Shown: in pieces, positions 1 to 14,243 of the stretch | How positions within the stretch are numbered: the stretch's first letter is position 1 | Layout: the number at the start of each line of letters is the position of its first letter | Source of the DNA: Campylorhamphus procurvoides | Taxonomy: Eukaryota > Chordata > Aves > Passeriformes > Dendrocolaptidae | Reading direction: 5' to 3' | Assembly: GCA_013396655.1 (NCBI GenBank) | Contig: WBMV01007500.1 | Coordinates: 248,001 to 312,000, forward strand | DNA length: 64,000 bases | Notes under the pieces: generated by a model | What the model saw: only the letters and a program-made list of their open reading frames with translations | The model's database searches: none | What the model was told of the DNA's origin: nothing | Program-made: the position numbers and the translations under genes

Positions 1-1462
1 TCTTGCCTCTAAAGTAAAGAAAGTAACATTGCTGTGCCACATAAACATCTTTTGGGGGCAACTAATATTTTAGAAATATTGGTAATTGCATTTAGGCAGC
101 AGTAGTTTCTTCAGACTCTGAGCGAGATCAGACACTTGTGTGTTATACCCCATACATTCCTATAGTGCATGGTCCCCAGAGGGAGGTTTCACACAGGGAG
201 AGGAAAGGGGAACATGAGTGGTAGAAGCCTTATCAGTGTTCACATAAAAGATTGCAAAACTAGGGAAGAACTGTGACACAAATGAATGATCAGCAATGCA
301 CATACTGTTTGGTAAATTCCTCTTTAAAAGCATAACAAAAACTTTATAACAAAACTATTGTGTGTCTAAATTTTATAATGCAGCAGCCAATGACCTATAG
401 AAACCTCAAACTAGGGCATGTGTGATAAAAATTTCATCTGCAATTAGTACAAAACCATTTTAACTAGGAAAGTTGAGTGTTGTTTTTTAAAAATCACATT
501 CTGCTTTTGCTATATAGATCTACTGCTCGTAATCACAACTACACCTGCTTTTAACTTTTATTTCCAATTATATATAAAAACAAAGCAGAATAAACTCCTG
601 GTGTTGAGCCTGACCCCATGCCCTTTGAAAACAAAGGAAGAACAAGACTCGGGGTAACTTCAGAGGGCATTGCATCCATTGTTTTGAAAAGTCAAAAGCT
701 AACACAGATTGTTCATTTCCTGGCATTGGCATCAGCAGTAAATGGGATTGCCTCACAATATGTTTGCTCAGTCCTCTGGGGACAAAGGAGAAGAGCATGT
801 TACATTGCTCAACAGTGATCTCCTCAACCAGCTACACAGCAGCACTGTTCCATTTCAATAGCTCACTACCTTCTTCTCAGCAAAAGGAGTCCATGCAGTT
901 GAAACTGTGGGGAGAAGACTGAAAGCCAGAAAGAAGGGTGGGTCTGAAATACAAGTTTTGAACATTCCCAGCTTCCCAGTGAAACAAGTAGAAAACAGAG
1001 GCTAACATTACTGCACGGAAGCAAAGTGATAAAGTATTCATCTGAGGAAACACAGGGGCTGCTCGATGGCCTTCTTGGTGTCACTTTGGGACAGGGACCA
1101 TCCTTCTGTGTTGTAGCCTCTACAGTGTAGGCATCTATGCCATTGCCAGTTGTCAAGACTCCCTCCATGGTGAACGAACAGAAATAGGCCTTCCTACTCC
1201 ATTTCCTAAATGGAGGTGATTCATTGGATCTATTTTAGACATCAGAAATGGGATGAGAGGAGCTCTGCCCTCAGAAGGCCTGTTCCCTTGACTATAAAGG
1301 GAGCCTAGACAGTTAACTCAGAGACAGACACCTACAATGCAGAATCTATATTTGGACAAATGAATCCCACTGCTGGTGTTTACTATAAATAGAGAAGTGC
1401 ACAGTATATTTAAAGCAGAAAATCCATTGGGGACTGCTGAGATTATTGTTAATGCTGCTTAA

Positions 1463-1484
1463 ACTAGTTAATTAAATAACTAGT
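1463..1484. repeat. perfect 8-bp inverted repeat, AT-rich
   Basis: ACTAGTTA at 1463-1470 is followed by a 6-nt spacer ATTAAA and the exact reverse complement TAACTAGT at 1477-1484. The spacer and arms include the homeodomain-type core TTAATTA. It may be a chance palindrome in AT-rich DNA or a binding-site cluster. Confidence 0.6.
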
Positions 1485-4400
1485 CAATCACCCCCTAGTG
1501 TAGAGAAGATCAGCCATACAGCTACTGAAGTCAATAGCAAAATTCACACAGGCAAGAGCAAGCACTGACCTGTGTCTATATAAATCCATGCATGAAAGCA
1601 AGAGGAAAACCCAGCCTGAGTTCTAGATACAGTCGTTTTCATTTTTGAAATTATAGCAATTTGAATATTTCCTTCTGGTTGTAGTGGAAGGGAGCACCTG
1701 CAAAGCTCAGCTGAACAGCTACTGCTCTCCCCGTGGGTGATCCTAATCTGCCCAGTTGCAAGATACATGACATTAATGTAACCCTGTTTCAAGGATGTTC
1801 ACTACCCTCATAATTTAAGATTGAATTGCCATTTAAGGCACACTGCTAATAAATTAGGGGTAATGGCTTTACAAAATTAAATAGCTGGCAATGACAAGTT
1901 TCTATATCACACGAGTGACAGCACTGAATGTCACCAGTGTAAATCAGACCCAATGAATGATTCTTGTACCTGAACTGCAAAAATGCAGCCCTTGATGGTG
2001 CACAGTCAACTATAACTATATTGTCTATAATAAGAATGTGTTCATTTACTCCTTCATAAATCAGTTTGAACTGTATGGTGAAAAAAGCATGATAGGCAAA
2101 GGAGAACTTTGTGTGGATATTTTTCTAATTAAAGGGAAGAAAACATTTCCTAAGACAGAATTCCAGGTGGCTAACTGCCATCTCTGAGAGAATGTGTGGT
2201 GGAACACTGAGCACATTTACCATGGAGAAAGACTCACCTACCTAAAGAGCTGGATGGATTTCCTTGAACTTTGTAGTAGTTAGTGGAAATCCTGAAGTCT
2301 ATTCGTGGAATATAAGCAGATTTAGCCATGACAGAGAGAACAGGATCCTTCATTTCCTCATGGCCTTATTAGGGGATTTAATTTCTCTAGTGGAACTTCA
2401 CATTCCAGTAAGCATCCCTGACTGAAATGAAACACAATTTGTTACTTGCTTGTTGACTCTTCCTACCTTTGTGATAACTGGAGACTGCATGTCTATAGTA
2501 ATTGGGAAGTCATCTCTGAGAAATCAGTAAGAGTTCATAAAGTGCTGCAATTAGCTGTAAGAGTTAATGATGGCAGAAGGGTTAAGAAATTGAGACAACA
2601 TTCACTCATACAGAGAGGTGTTCCTGATTTGATCTATGAAGATGTGGCAGATAAGGAAAGGGCTAAGTGAGAAATTAGTGAACCCACACAAGTAGTGGCC
2701 TGTTTGACCTCACATCACCCTTTGAACCCTTAAAATGATTAAAAAATGGTTCTTGTTATTTTGAGTAGAAACCATTATGATGGAAAAGGTTTCTGAGGGA
2801 CTTCCTGAGGAAAGGCCACTGGGCAAATTCCACCAGCCTCAAGCCACCAAACAAGATGCTGCTCCCAACAAACCAGCTGAGAAAAGTGTCATCCTGCCTT
2901 GACTTTCCACATTCTCTGAGTGTCTTTCCACTTCTTATGTTTTTTGATCTCTCTTTCTGTCCCTCAGCTTTTAACCACACTTGGAATTGGCCTGTGCTGC
3001 TCTACCAAACGCAGGATGATGAGTGGAAGGAAGGAGACTGACTTGGCCAGGCAGGGGATGTCCCATGCAGGCAAGGGATTTGGGCTCTCAGCCAGCAGTT
3101 ACCAGGGGTGACTGGCTACTCCAAACTGTTTTCCATGACTACTCAGTGATTCTGTGACCTTAAAAGCTCAGCAACAGCTACACCTCCCTTGCTTTCCACT
3201 CTCCTACCCTTTCTCCTTTTCCTGTCTGTATTTGCTATCAAAAGAAGCAAATCAGTCTTTATTCCTACAGTCATGATCCGAGAGAGGAATAAGAAAATTA
3301 AACCTTTCTTGCTGTGCTAAGAAGGACTTCTGGACAGCGTAATGGATTCTAAATTAATAACCTGTGTCTAGGAAAGGGACTCTGGCAGATTTTGATTAAG
3401 CTAGTCTTGTTTAGCCACTTGATTTCAATTTCCCAATGCTTTGTGTTTTGCTTTTTGTACATGCTAATCAATATACTCCCTAGACTGGGCAGAATTTCTG
3501 ATGTAGCTGCCATGTGCCCGAGCAGGCTAAAGTCTCTGTGCTTAAACCCACAAACCCATGTTAAATGGTTTAACACTTTACATTGGGAGGAACACATCAA
3601 CACCTATGACTGAAGTCTCACTTATTCCATAGAAACTAACACAACGTGACTCGTTACATCTGACTGTTGTTGCTACTGATGCCACACTTTATTAGAGATG
3701 TATTTGTTCAAAACTTCTGAACTCGCTTTCCAACACTGCATAATTTCCATCGAGATTATCAAGGTGAAAGCAAACCCTAGGCTCCTTTATTTTAGCTTAT
3801 TTGACAGTGTGGGTGACAAAGTAAAGTGCCACGAAGGCGGAATCAAGTGTTGATGCTTTGGCAAGTCACCAGTGAAGGAAAAAATGACGGTTTTTACCAA
3901 TTACTGCATTTAACATTAATACATTGTGAGAAAAATGTAAAACACAATATACTGCAGAGATAGTACAGTGTGTGCAACCTGTAATGCTTAGGATAAATGA
4001 TCATGTACTGTTCTTCATGAAAAGGAGCTTGGGAGGCCATAGAATGGCAGAAGATGAATCTCTGTTTCCTTTCACATGTCCTTTCAAGGTGAAGGAGGTC
4101 AAATAAAGCAGTCTCTAAGCTTATAAATCACTCTGCTAGACTTGTTTAAAATATCACTCTACAGAAACATAGGTGACAGGTTTTTTAAATGAAGATAAAA
4201 GAAGTTGCTGACAAGTGCTTGATTTGTGGAAGGCTTTCAACAAGAACTTTGGAAAGTAAGAAAAAGGAGAAATTCTGAAGAAAACTGGAAAATCTCTTAG
4301 GGGTAGAATTGTTAATTATGAAAAACTGAAGAAAGCCTGGTATCCCATAGCACAGGATTTCTGATGAAGTGCTTTTAAAGCCAGTTACAAATAAAGTGTA

Positions 4401-6197
4401 AAATATTTTTGAAAACCCCAAACTTTCTTTTTCGTGAATTTGCCCTTTTTTCAGAATTTCTTACAGTCATCATGTGTCTTCACAATTCCTGAGACAAACA
4501 CTGCAAGAACTTTGTGAAAACATCCTGCAAGTTTCCCATGCCACAAAGATTATTTATATAAACATTATTTGACATGAAGTCAATACATGAAAGACATTAA
4601 ACAAGTTGTTTCAATAACAATCTTATTAGAGTCGAGCAACTAATAAATATGGAAGAGACAGACTGTTGTCTGACCATTTTAGACATGAAGCATTTTCCCC
4701 ACTGTGAGAAAGAACATATGTGTATTCAGCCATGCTCTAGTTAAGTTTCAAGTAGGAACAGAAAGGGGAACAGTGCTTTTATTCATGTTTCTCCTCAACC
4801 AGTTCATGGGGTGATTCTGACCAGCAGACACAGCTTTAAACACTACTGCGTTTTTTTCTGCATTTAATATTATGTTAGTTGACCCATTTCCTATTGTAAT
4901 TCTTTTTCCCAAACCAAAGACAACAAGAGGGTTTTCAATGACAAGTCTCCACTGGTCTTACCAAAATGAAGGCCAGGCTGGCATGAGCTAGGTTTTTGCC
5001 CACCCTTCTTATTGACAGAGGATAAGGTACCAGGAAAGGTTCAGTTTCCATGGGGTGACCATTTTTACTAGGAAGTGATCATCTCTGCAGGAATGACTGA
5101 GGGTGACATCGTTGGTTGAGTGCCCAGAAGTGAAATGAAGGTAGCTCTGAAGAAATAACTGAGCCTGTGGACTTTCTGTCTTTGTTGCTATTAGGAGACC
5201 ATATGGGGTTTTTATGTGCTCATGAAGTGAGTTTGACACTCACATTTTCTTCTGATGTATTGCTCTAGGTTTTTATACTGCCTCAGTTCTCCTAGACTTC
5301 TTTATGAATACTGGATAACCAAAGCAATCCAACAAAATGTTGCTGTGGAGACACGTATTTATAATTATGCATAGGCATAAAGGTTGAAAAACCTTGTTCC
5401 ACCCTCTTTTGCTATGTATAACTTACCTGAACCATAGCATGTGTGAATCTGCTGGCGTAGGAGATTTCAGCTACACAGAAAGGAAGCTTTGAATGTGAAA
5501 AAGTCCCTCCCTTGAGCTTCCCTGCTGTCATCCTGCCCCTGTGCTTTCTGAGAGCAGTTTCCTCACACTTGCACAGCTGTTCTGACCACTCTTGAACATT
5601 TCCACGTTGTTATCTTTATCCATGTCCAAGGACACACTGACCTGCTGCTTGGCTCTCATTGAGGATCATCTTCATTCACACTGGAAGATTTTACTGCTAA
5701 CCATCTTGAGCTTCTCATTCTGCCACCAGCACACATAGATACTGAAATTCTATAAACCATCTCTACAGCCGTGTCTTTTAATTCCAACAAGCTACACTGT
5801 TTTGGGAAGAGAGTATGGAATATTTTGCTAATTAGGAGAGATGATTGCTCATGGTAAACATGAAGTTCTCAGGCTGATCCTTGTGGGTCACTCAGTTTAA
5901 CTACATTTTCTAGAGCAGGTTTCACACAGAGATTCCAGTACCTGGGCAGAATAGTTATAGCATTTTTGCTAGTGGAGCTGTTTCTTCTGCTATTGCTCCA
6001 GGGCTTGCCTGAGATGATATTTAATGTCTTCAGGAGAAGACACAGTCAGCCACAGTGCTGTCTCTTTACAGGAAACTGCCAGCTGTCTGTCACTGACATC
6101 AGAAGGAAAAGAAGAGCGTTTTGATTGAGCAAAGGAGAAATAAATGGAATTAAAATTAGATTTTTCTTTTTTTAAGTGAGCAAATATTATTTCAGAG

Positions 6198-6230
6198 CAA
6201 CAACAGAAAAAAACAACAACAATAACAAAA
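6198..6230. repeat. (CAA)n-like imperfect simple repeat
   Basis: An A-rich tract of CAA and AAC units interrupted by short A runs. It is a low-complexity tract. It could be the eroded A-rich tail of an insertion, but no element is recognisable beside it. Confidence 0.6.
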
Positions 6231-7933
6231 CCCAGGATAGCAGAGAGAGCCAAGTTTGCACCTCATATTTTTAAGCACTGCTGATTTGGAAGCCAACCAT
6301 AAATGCCAATAGTTGCTTATGCACTGTACATGCTGTACTCCAAAAGCACATCCGATACGGCAGGCCAACCAGAAGGGAAGGCATGGAATTTTCCTTTCAA
6401 GCAAAAAAGGGGTCCTTGCTCCCAAGCATTTTGCTCTCAAGTTAACTCCTTTGTTTCTTCTCTTCTGTGCAAGACTGCCCCTGCACCTGAGCAGTCCATG
6501 GTGTTCAAAGAGTCTTGAAGTATTCTCTGATGTTTGGTCATTGCTATAGTGTGGTGTTCCTTAGTCAGTTTTCTGTTTCTCAGTCAATACTGTCAAGATT
6601 TCTCACCTTTGCTGAGGACTTCTGGGTTTTTTCTTGTCTGAAACTGTTGTTGTTGCTGCTGTTCCACGGTGATAAACAAACAGAAGGTGGACACGAGCTG
6701 GTCCAAGGCCTGACCCAAAGCTCAGGGGCTCTGTCTCTGGGAGCACATCAGTGAACATGAAGCAGTTCTTGTGGGAAGCTCTTCACAAACAATAATCCAC
6801 ATTTAAGGCACCAAATCAAGTTGCATTACCCTGAAAAAAACGGCAGCATCTTCATTGTTACATTTGTTGACTCAGTTAGGGCTCTGTCTCAAGAGCAGCC
6901 GGAGAACAGCAAGAACTTCCATAACTAGGGAACAAGATCCTGTTCTTCTATTGCCCCAGTTTGGTTATCGGGGCTCTTCGGAGTGAACTCCTGGATGTGA
7001 GGAGAGAAACTGGGCTCAAGAACACAAACATGGCCCTCTGCACCCTCAAGAAACAGAGGAACAACACCACAACAAAACCAGTGTGTTTCGGGAACAGAAA
7101 CTGTAAAGAAGTTTTTGGAAATAACCCAAGTCAGATCTCAGTAGGAAGATGTGGATGCTCAGAAAGAGAAAAAAAGAACCATTAACAGATGTTTGCCTAC
7201 AAAATGGGATTACCGTAAGTACTGGCTGCTGCATAATTTGGTATTGTGAATATGATTATAGACAGTTCTATGATTTCCCCCCACTACTTTATTTATTAAT
7301 TATTAGTTAGTCGCAGGAAATTCTAAATACTTTTTTAACACAGAGGGAAGGCTCTGCAACCTCTTTCATTGTCTCCCCTCTGTTACTGCACACTCTCACA
7401 TATGTTCTCTTTGTGATGAAATAGTTTTGTTTTGTGCAAGTATTCAGCCACAGCTACTTTGGAGTCCTAGAAAAAAGAGTATTTTGTGGAGAAGTGCAAC
7501 TGCTCTCTATCAATGCACGTGTCCCATTGTGTGTATTTCCAAGCTCCAGCCCCCAGAAAGGCAGGAAACCAAATTCCTTCCTCACATGAGAATACAGCAA
7601 GGTATTCTGCCTGTAAAGGTAACAATCCTTCTCCTCATATATTTGAGGGCCAGGACACCCACACATTTGGCATGTTGCCACATACACTTAGGTAAGGTAA
7701 TGTCGCATGCACAGCAGGCTGTTCTTACTCTCCATCTGTTCTAAGTCATGCAAATTCAAGTTGTGTGTCCCTCAAAAGTCCATTTTCCAGCACCATCCAG
7801 CCTGCAGCAAGCACAGAGGCAAGGATGTCCTTGTGCATGAATTCTTTAATACCAGCTTTTTGCATTAGGCTTCAATTCACTTACAGCAGAGAGTCAAGCT
7901 CTGGGCTGCAGTTTAATCCCTTGCACCTGAAAA

Positions 7934-7946
7934 GTGTGTGTGTGTG
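7934..7946. repeat. short (GT)n microsatellite
   Basis: About six GT units directly precede a G-rich stretch. Short dinucleotide runs of the same type also occur at 22233-22244 (TG) and 14056-14067 (AC). Confidence 0.7.
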
Positions 7947-9395
7947 GAGGGTGGTTGTTCAATTTAGTACGTGGGGTGTTAAGTTGTCATATTTGAACAA
8001 TGTCTCGGCCCTTTCGTAATTTTGGCCGTCTAGCAGAATGGTTGGTGCTTCCCTGAGCTCATCTATTTGTTATGCTCCAGGTCTTTATAACAAATACATC
8101 CCAGTTACAACAGCTTTTCCACTGGGACTAAATTACATGTAAGTGGGGGTAAGGCTTAACATATAGAACAAACAGTCCAGGTGTTCTCACCAAAAATACA
8201 ATTTTCTGTGCGATGTAATAGTTTCTTTTAGCTGCCAGAACAGTGGAGGATTCTGAGAGATAAAAATGGATGCATCATTGCTATCCTTGCAGTGTAAAAC
8301 AATAGATCAAAGCACACAAAGCAACTTCTCTCGATGTTCACAGAAGTTGGCTGCAAGCTGGTGCATTCAGTGGTCAACTTCTTCTGCAGCATTGCCATAA
8401 ACTGTCATGTGTATGTTGTGTGATCGTAGCATGCTGTTCAAAGAGCAACAGCAGCATAAACAGGCAAGAAAGATGAATTAAATCTGTTTTGGGGGTCCAA
8501 GGCAGATTCTGATTGTATTGGCATAAATACAGAGTCCCTCAACCTAATCCCAGGCTTACAGCGCTGTTACTGAAATAACAATGATATCTCTGCAGCTGCA
8601 TCTTCTGACTTCTGTGAAATTCTGGTCTGAATCTTGACAGCAGTTAGCATAGCTGCTTCCATTTATATCTCCAATATTTCCTTCGGATTTCTATTGTCTT
8701 CCCTTTTTCTTCACTCTCTGTGCAGCTGTCAGCAGAGCATTTCAGCTTCCACTTAGAGGAGCAAGGCAGATGTCTCCCAGTAGAGGCTCTGCCAGCATCA
8801 CTCCAGTGACAGCTGTGGGAGCAGGGCTGTAATAACAGCATGACCACCAACGTCAACAGAGAGTGACCACATCACATCTGCAAGGCTTTTCAGCTTCCTC
8901 TGGCTCAGGGCCTGCAGTCCCAAATCACTTTTAAACTTGAGTCTCTCAGCCAGGCAGCATTTAATGCTACTTGGTTCTCTAGTATGTTAGGTACTTTGAA
9001 GTCTATTTTGTTCAGTTTATTTGGGTTTTTGAAAATCTGAATCGTCCAAAGTGTTTCAATCCTGGGGTGAAGAAGGACTTTCAAACATGCCTCTTCCTGA
9101 GTTGACTTCTAGGCCTGGTTGTGTCTGAAAATCTAATTGAAAGTGCCAAAACATCACTGTGAACTGCAACTTTTGGCTTTCTAAAATGGAAATTAGCATG
9201 GCAGTATAAAGATTTACCTCAACATCTACTAGAAGAAGAGAAAATTTTAAGCTAATACCAATTGCTTACAAAGTTACCTGAAAACAGTGCTTGTCTTAGT
9301 GTATGTTGGTGGTGTGTTTAAAGCTTTTTTAGGTATAGCCTTAAAATACACCAAGGTAAATATTCGTAGGAGAAAAGAAATAAAATTCAAAAAGG

Positions 9396-9435
9396 GCATC
9401 CTTGATATAGAAGCATCCTTGATATGGAAGCATCC
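9396..9435. repeat. 17-bp tandem duplication, 2.3 copies
   Basis: Unit GCATCCTTGATATAGAA at 9396-9412 is repeated at 9413-9429 with a single A-to-G change, followed by the first 6 bases of a third copy (GCATCC). This is a short minisatellite-like duplication and may be length-polymorphic. Confidence 0.85.
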
Positions 9436-10557
9436 ACAGAAGTTCAGTGATATTTCCACATGCTCCCTTGTATGTCAGGGTCTGTGCAGGGATTTTGTCT
9501 GTGATAAAACACTTTGTCAAGTGAAGTCCTGACTTAGTAATGAAGCCTACAGATTACTGCAGAGTCTTTATTTATTCCTTACACTAAATCTCATATTGTT
9601 ACTCTGGTTTCTCAGCAAGCAGGACGTCCAGCAGGTATGTAACTAAAGTTCCTTACAAAGCAGTGAGCCTGGTGTCCATGGTTCTCCCTATGGCTGGCAG
9701 TGCAGCCCAGGAACATCATGAGTCTCCCGAGCTGTTAAATGGAGCAGAAAGGATGCCCCAGTCCCTCTGTACAGCTGATAGTTGTGATAACCTTTATCAT
9801 CACCGAACAGCCTCAGCCCCCAGTTATGCAGTGCAAACAGGAAGAAAACCCATTGTTTTCTTGCAGATATTCCTAACACAGTTTGCTACAAAAGTGCTTG
9901 GTTCTGAATCATTACAAACACTCATTGCCCTAAGTAAGACTGTCTCCACTTCTCAGAGGGGGTGACAAACACACCTAAGCCCAAGGACAGGTTACCAATT
10001 ACCAGTTTAGCCCTAACTATGTGGTAATGCCTATCATTGACTGCACTGGAATTTGACAAAGAGCACTGGGCTAACCATGCACAGCATTTCTACCACAAAT
10101 GTTGTCATACCATGAATTATCTGAAGCATTCAGCCTCTTCCCCCCACCCAGAAGGCCGTTCCTCCAGCTGTAGAGTTCCCTCATTTTCTGGGCTGTAAAG
10201 TCTATGTGATTCATTAGAGAAGGCGCTGCCTGGGGGTTGTCACAGGTACCTCTTGCAGCATTTTCATTTTCAAGGCTGTGGGAAGTTGGAGCTTGTGGAA
10301 CTTGTAGCACCTGATAACACACTTTGGTCCCTTCGCTGTGCAAAGAAGCCCATTAACATATACTTTAGCTCTGCAGCAGACAGGGAAAAACATGCACATT
10401 CTCAAAGTCAAGCATGCATTTTCCTGAGAATTTGGGAGTGTAACTTGATATGGCTGCAGGTGCAAGCTTAGGCAAGACTGTGTTTGCTGAGGGTGGTGAA
10501 GCCAGGCTGTGTCTCTCTGTTGCTGCTCCGTGGCACATGCAGGATGAGGGTTTCCTT

Positions 10558-10574
10558 CCCCCCCCCAAAAAAAA
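10558..10574. repeat. C9-A8 homopolymer junction
   Basis: Nine C are followed directly by eight A. It is a simple low-complexity tract that is prone to sequencing and replication slippage. No element could be assigned to either side. Confidence 0.75.
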
Positions 10575-13500
10575 GAAGAGTAATTTTGCAGAAGAATATT
10601 TGAGACATTTTTTTTGTGTATTCAAAGGAGAAGGACCGATCTTGATTGCCCTAGAAAAAAGAAAAACTGGTGATTCATTTGTAGTACAAGCAACCAGGCA
10701 AGAGAAATGTACTTAATTGAAAGAGGAAATAGTTTTAGTCAGCTTCAAATTCCTTTTGCTTCACATGCTTATTCAGCTCAAATATTTGTATGAAAAGATG
10801 CTCTGGTGAAAAATTGAACCCTATGATTAATGGCCAAAGTCTTCCTTTCCACACCCATCCATCTCAGCCATCCAAGAAATTTTTCAAAACCAAAAAAGGT
10901 TTATTTGAAATCTCTAAGAACACAGCAAGCAGACATAAAAAGTTTTTTAAATACTGATATTCATAAAGCTTCTGTTTTGTATCGAAATCAAAAATAGCTC
11001 AAATATTTTGTCATTTCCCACTTACCCATCAACAAATCATATTCTGCTATTAAAGACCTTGCTTGAATCTTTCCATTTTCCCATCCATGATATTTTGGCG
11101 TTATCTGAACTTTCTTCTTAGGTCCATTTCACTTTTCAGACATTCCAGTCAGAGGAACACTTTGGACCGTAGGATAGAGGCACCAAAGGCTGCAAAGCCT
11201 TCAGGAGCAGCCTTTCTTGATTACTGTTCTCAATGTGTCTGTTAAACAGCCCATAAACAGCTAAAGCCAAACACACAGGAAATTAATTTGGCTTTGTTCA
11301 AATGCAGGACTCTGACTGTCTGTGAGTGCTTTTATTCAGAAAAATGTTGCCCTATTTCTAAAAAATGTACTTTTAAAATCTATGTTATTTCACAATTGTG
11401 TGCTGTTGTTCTAAAATTATAGCACTCGTGAAGGCCTGAACTACCATGACTGTAAGTATAATATAGGAGCCATTCTGTTATTTTGGTTCCACTAAACCAT
11501 GTAGGCAGATCCTTATATCCACATAAACCCAGTTATTTCAGCTTATTTTGTGTCTGTGAATTTCCCTGATGCCCTATTTTCTCACTTAGATGATGGGCTC
11601 TTTGTACAAGAGCTGAGCTGATTGGTGCAAACCCAAGGACAGTTGAATGATAGTCCTATGCACTGCCCAAATCTATTTCTAATCAACACAGGGTTAGGGT
11701 ATGGACTCACTAGATGTGTGCTACCTCATCCTTCAAATATTTTTTTCAAAGCCCAGTGAAAATAGCACTGATGAAAGAAGTACACTGATTTTCTGCAGTG
11801 CTTCCAACCTTGTATAATCACCCTGTCCAAGTCAAAAATGCTTCTTCTTTTATAAAATGCAGTATCACACCAACCCAAATTTTTTAGGCTGGGAGAGCAT
11901 TACAGGAGCTGATATACATGTTAGTAAAACTTAGCAAGGAATGTCAAAGTAATAACAAGCCAAATTGCATGACTGTTACTAAGCCAACGTTCCAAGCACT
12001 TCGAGCTATTCTCTTACCTAGTCACTGAATAAAAAAGAGCTATTCAGTCTTTGACTCACAGAAATAATAATTAAAAAAAAAGGATAGCTTTAAAAAATAA
12101 ATTATATTGAAATCAAGCAAAGCAAATTCTCATGTGTACCTACTAGACACTTATGGTCAAATATCATGTATATAGTGGATCCCTGGGAATATTTAGTTAT
12201 TTGAATCCCAATTATAGGCATTCAAAGGCATCACTTGGATGCTTCTTTCCCTAGAGGCATATAAAATCTCTAAGTCCCCAGGTTCTTATAGATGATACTT
12301 ACTAAGTGGCTAAATTACTGAAACTGGGCGAGTTGATGTCTGAGCATCTCAAAGAAGATATTCTATCCTTAACTTGTGCCAAAAATCGAGTCCAGAAAAC
12401 ACTCTGAATGCAGACATACTGGGTTGGGCCATACAGGAAACATGGCCAGGCATCTCTCATCACTCTTCCTGTCTTTTTACTTAGCAGCTACAGAGTTCAG
12501 CTGAGACATGGAAGTCACTATAACTTTAGCTTTAGGCATAGTCTGCTTTCCAGAGCAAAGGCATTCAACATCCATTCTTTCTATGCTTTTCCAGTGTGCA
12601 GAGTGTAGCAAAATATTTGCTAGAGCAGAGAAACCACAGGAAAGAAACCAAAGGAATATCAAAACTAGTGTGATAGTATAGCTCAAGGGTTAGCTCTATC
12701 ACCCAAATAAAGACAGGACTGAATCCCAGTCCCTGCTCTCATGATTACTTAATATGGGATACTTAAAATTTCATCGATGCAGGCACTAAGACCTCTTCTC
12801 TTGTAGCTGAGTGCCTCCAATGCCAGGCAATAAAGAATTGCTCTCTCTTTTGCCTGATGAATATTTAATTATTTTCAGTGAAGTAAAGCAGCTTCAACAA
12901 GAGGAATTATGGCTCTTTATCTACCCTCAAACTAACCACTGAGCTGTTGGATAAAACTGAGCTCCTGGATAGGCCCCTTTTCGAACAGTGTGAACCCAAC
13001 CATGAGTTCAAGGTAGTTGGTAAACACTAAGAGAAAGAAGTTTCGTGCTATAGCCTGAGATTAAGCATGTAAATCCTGCAGAGAGACTGGCCTCCATGCT
13101 CTTACCTTGTTGGTTTTCTGCTCAGAATGCTCTGGGTCTTTGAGCACTGTAGGCATCTAACTCAGGGCTGGTACATGACACCTGAAAGTCAGATTCTGAA
13201 CCATACCATGTGAGGCTTCCTCTGCTGCATTGAAGTCTAGCTCAGAGTATCCACACTCCTTAAAAAACCCACAGAAGACTTATAAGGGCCATATGCATTC
13301 AGAGCGGGCAGTGTTAAATGATAAAAATAAAACTGAGAGGAAACAAAACCTTTGAGCTATTTATGCAGGTTCATTTTATTACTTCTGTCCCTTAGTGCTG
13401 GAAAATCCACAGGATCTCCTCAGTAAGACAATGAGCCAACTCAGAGAAAAGAGGCAGATTTTGGGATTACCTGTTGCTTTGGGAGAGATGGATTGACGGA

Positions 13501-14147
13501 GTTTTGAAAAGGGACACTATCTCCTTAAAGGGAAGAACCATGCTGTGGGGAAAAGCACCAGGCTCGAGTTTTTCTGAGGAGAAATGAAATGTCTTTGCCT
13601 GAGCATAAACACTAATCTTCAAATGTTCAGGGACCGAAAAGCAGGTAAAAGGCAGCTTGTCAAAAGAAGGCACTTTACCTGGAGGATACTCACCATTTTT
13701 CAGTATTCTTAGATGTCAGCTTGACACAGTTCTTTCATAACTGAACTCCACAGATGTGATATTTTGGCAAGGAATGTATCTTCTGGGAATCAGCTGGTGT
13801 GGAAAAACTGCAGAAGATCAAAACACTGACTTTGGCTGACAACAGGGGCTGGAGCCCATGAACCATGAGCTGCAGGCAGGGCAGACTCCTGGCCACCTGA
13901 CTGTTCTGTAGTCGCTGTACTTAAATCTGCTTGATCAAGTTACAGATCGCAGTCTGTTGCCATACAATCCAATTCCCATAATTATTTCTCAGTTAAACTC
14001 CATTTGATTAATTTCTGTTCAAATTACTCAGCACTGCTGATATGAAGGTCACCAGACACACACACACCCTGATGGTGTTTCCTGCAGATTTAATCCCATA
14101 AAAAGATTCATTTATCCATTGGTCCAAAGCTCAGTTTACAACTCATT

Positions 14148-14243
14148 GGTATAGTTTAGTGGTTCAAGGGTTACAGCGGAAGGGCTGAGTGGACAGTTGG
14201 ACTTCATGGTCTTGTAGGTCTCTTCCAGCCTTGATTCTGTGAT
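14148..14243 (+). mobile_element. CR1 LINE 3'-terminal fragment
   Basis: The stretch ends in a recognisable CR1 3' terminus: a GTTGGACTTCATGGTCTTG motif, then GTCTCTTCCAGCC and ATTCTGTGATG. In intact avian CR1 copies this tail precedes short tandem ATTCTATG-type units. Upstream is the TATAGTTTAGTGGTT segment typical of CR1 3' UTRs. Only the last ~95 bp survive, so this is a severely 5'-truncated copy with no coding capacity. The TTTAGTGG part resembles a Pol III A box, but no tRNA body follows it, so a SINE is less likely. Confidence 0.75.

Larger units (their letters stand above)
1..14147. other. repeat-poor noncoding sequence
   Basis: No coding exon, CR1 copy, LTR or SINE was recognised in these 14 kb on either strand. 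The open frames are all short (about 105 codons or fewer), lack family motifs and have composition like the surrounding noncoding DNA. Only small simple repeats and short inverted or tandem repeats stand out; they are listed separately. The sequence is AT-rich with few CpG. It could be intergenic or intronic: I see no convincing splice-site plus reading-frame combination. Old, diverged repeats could have been missed by eye. Confidence 0.6.

Noticed and set aside
11692..11703. GGGTTAGGGT as an interstitial telomeric repeat
   Set aside because: Less than two TTAGGG units, so it is expected by chance.
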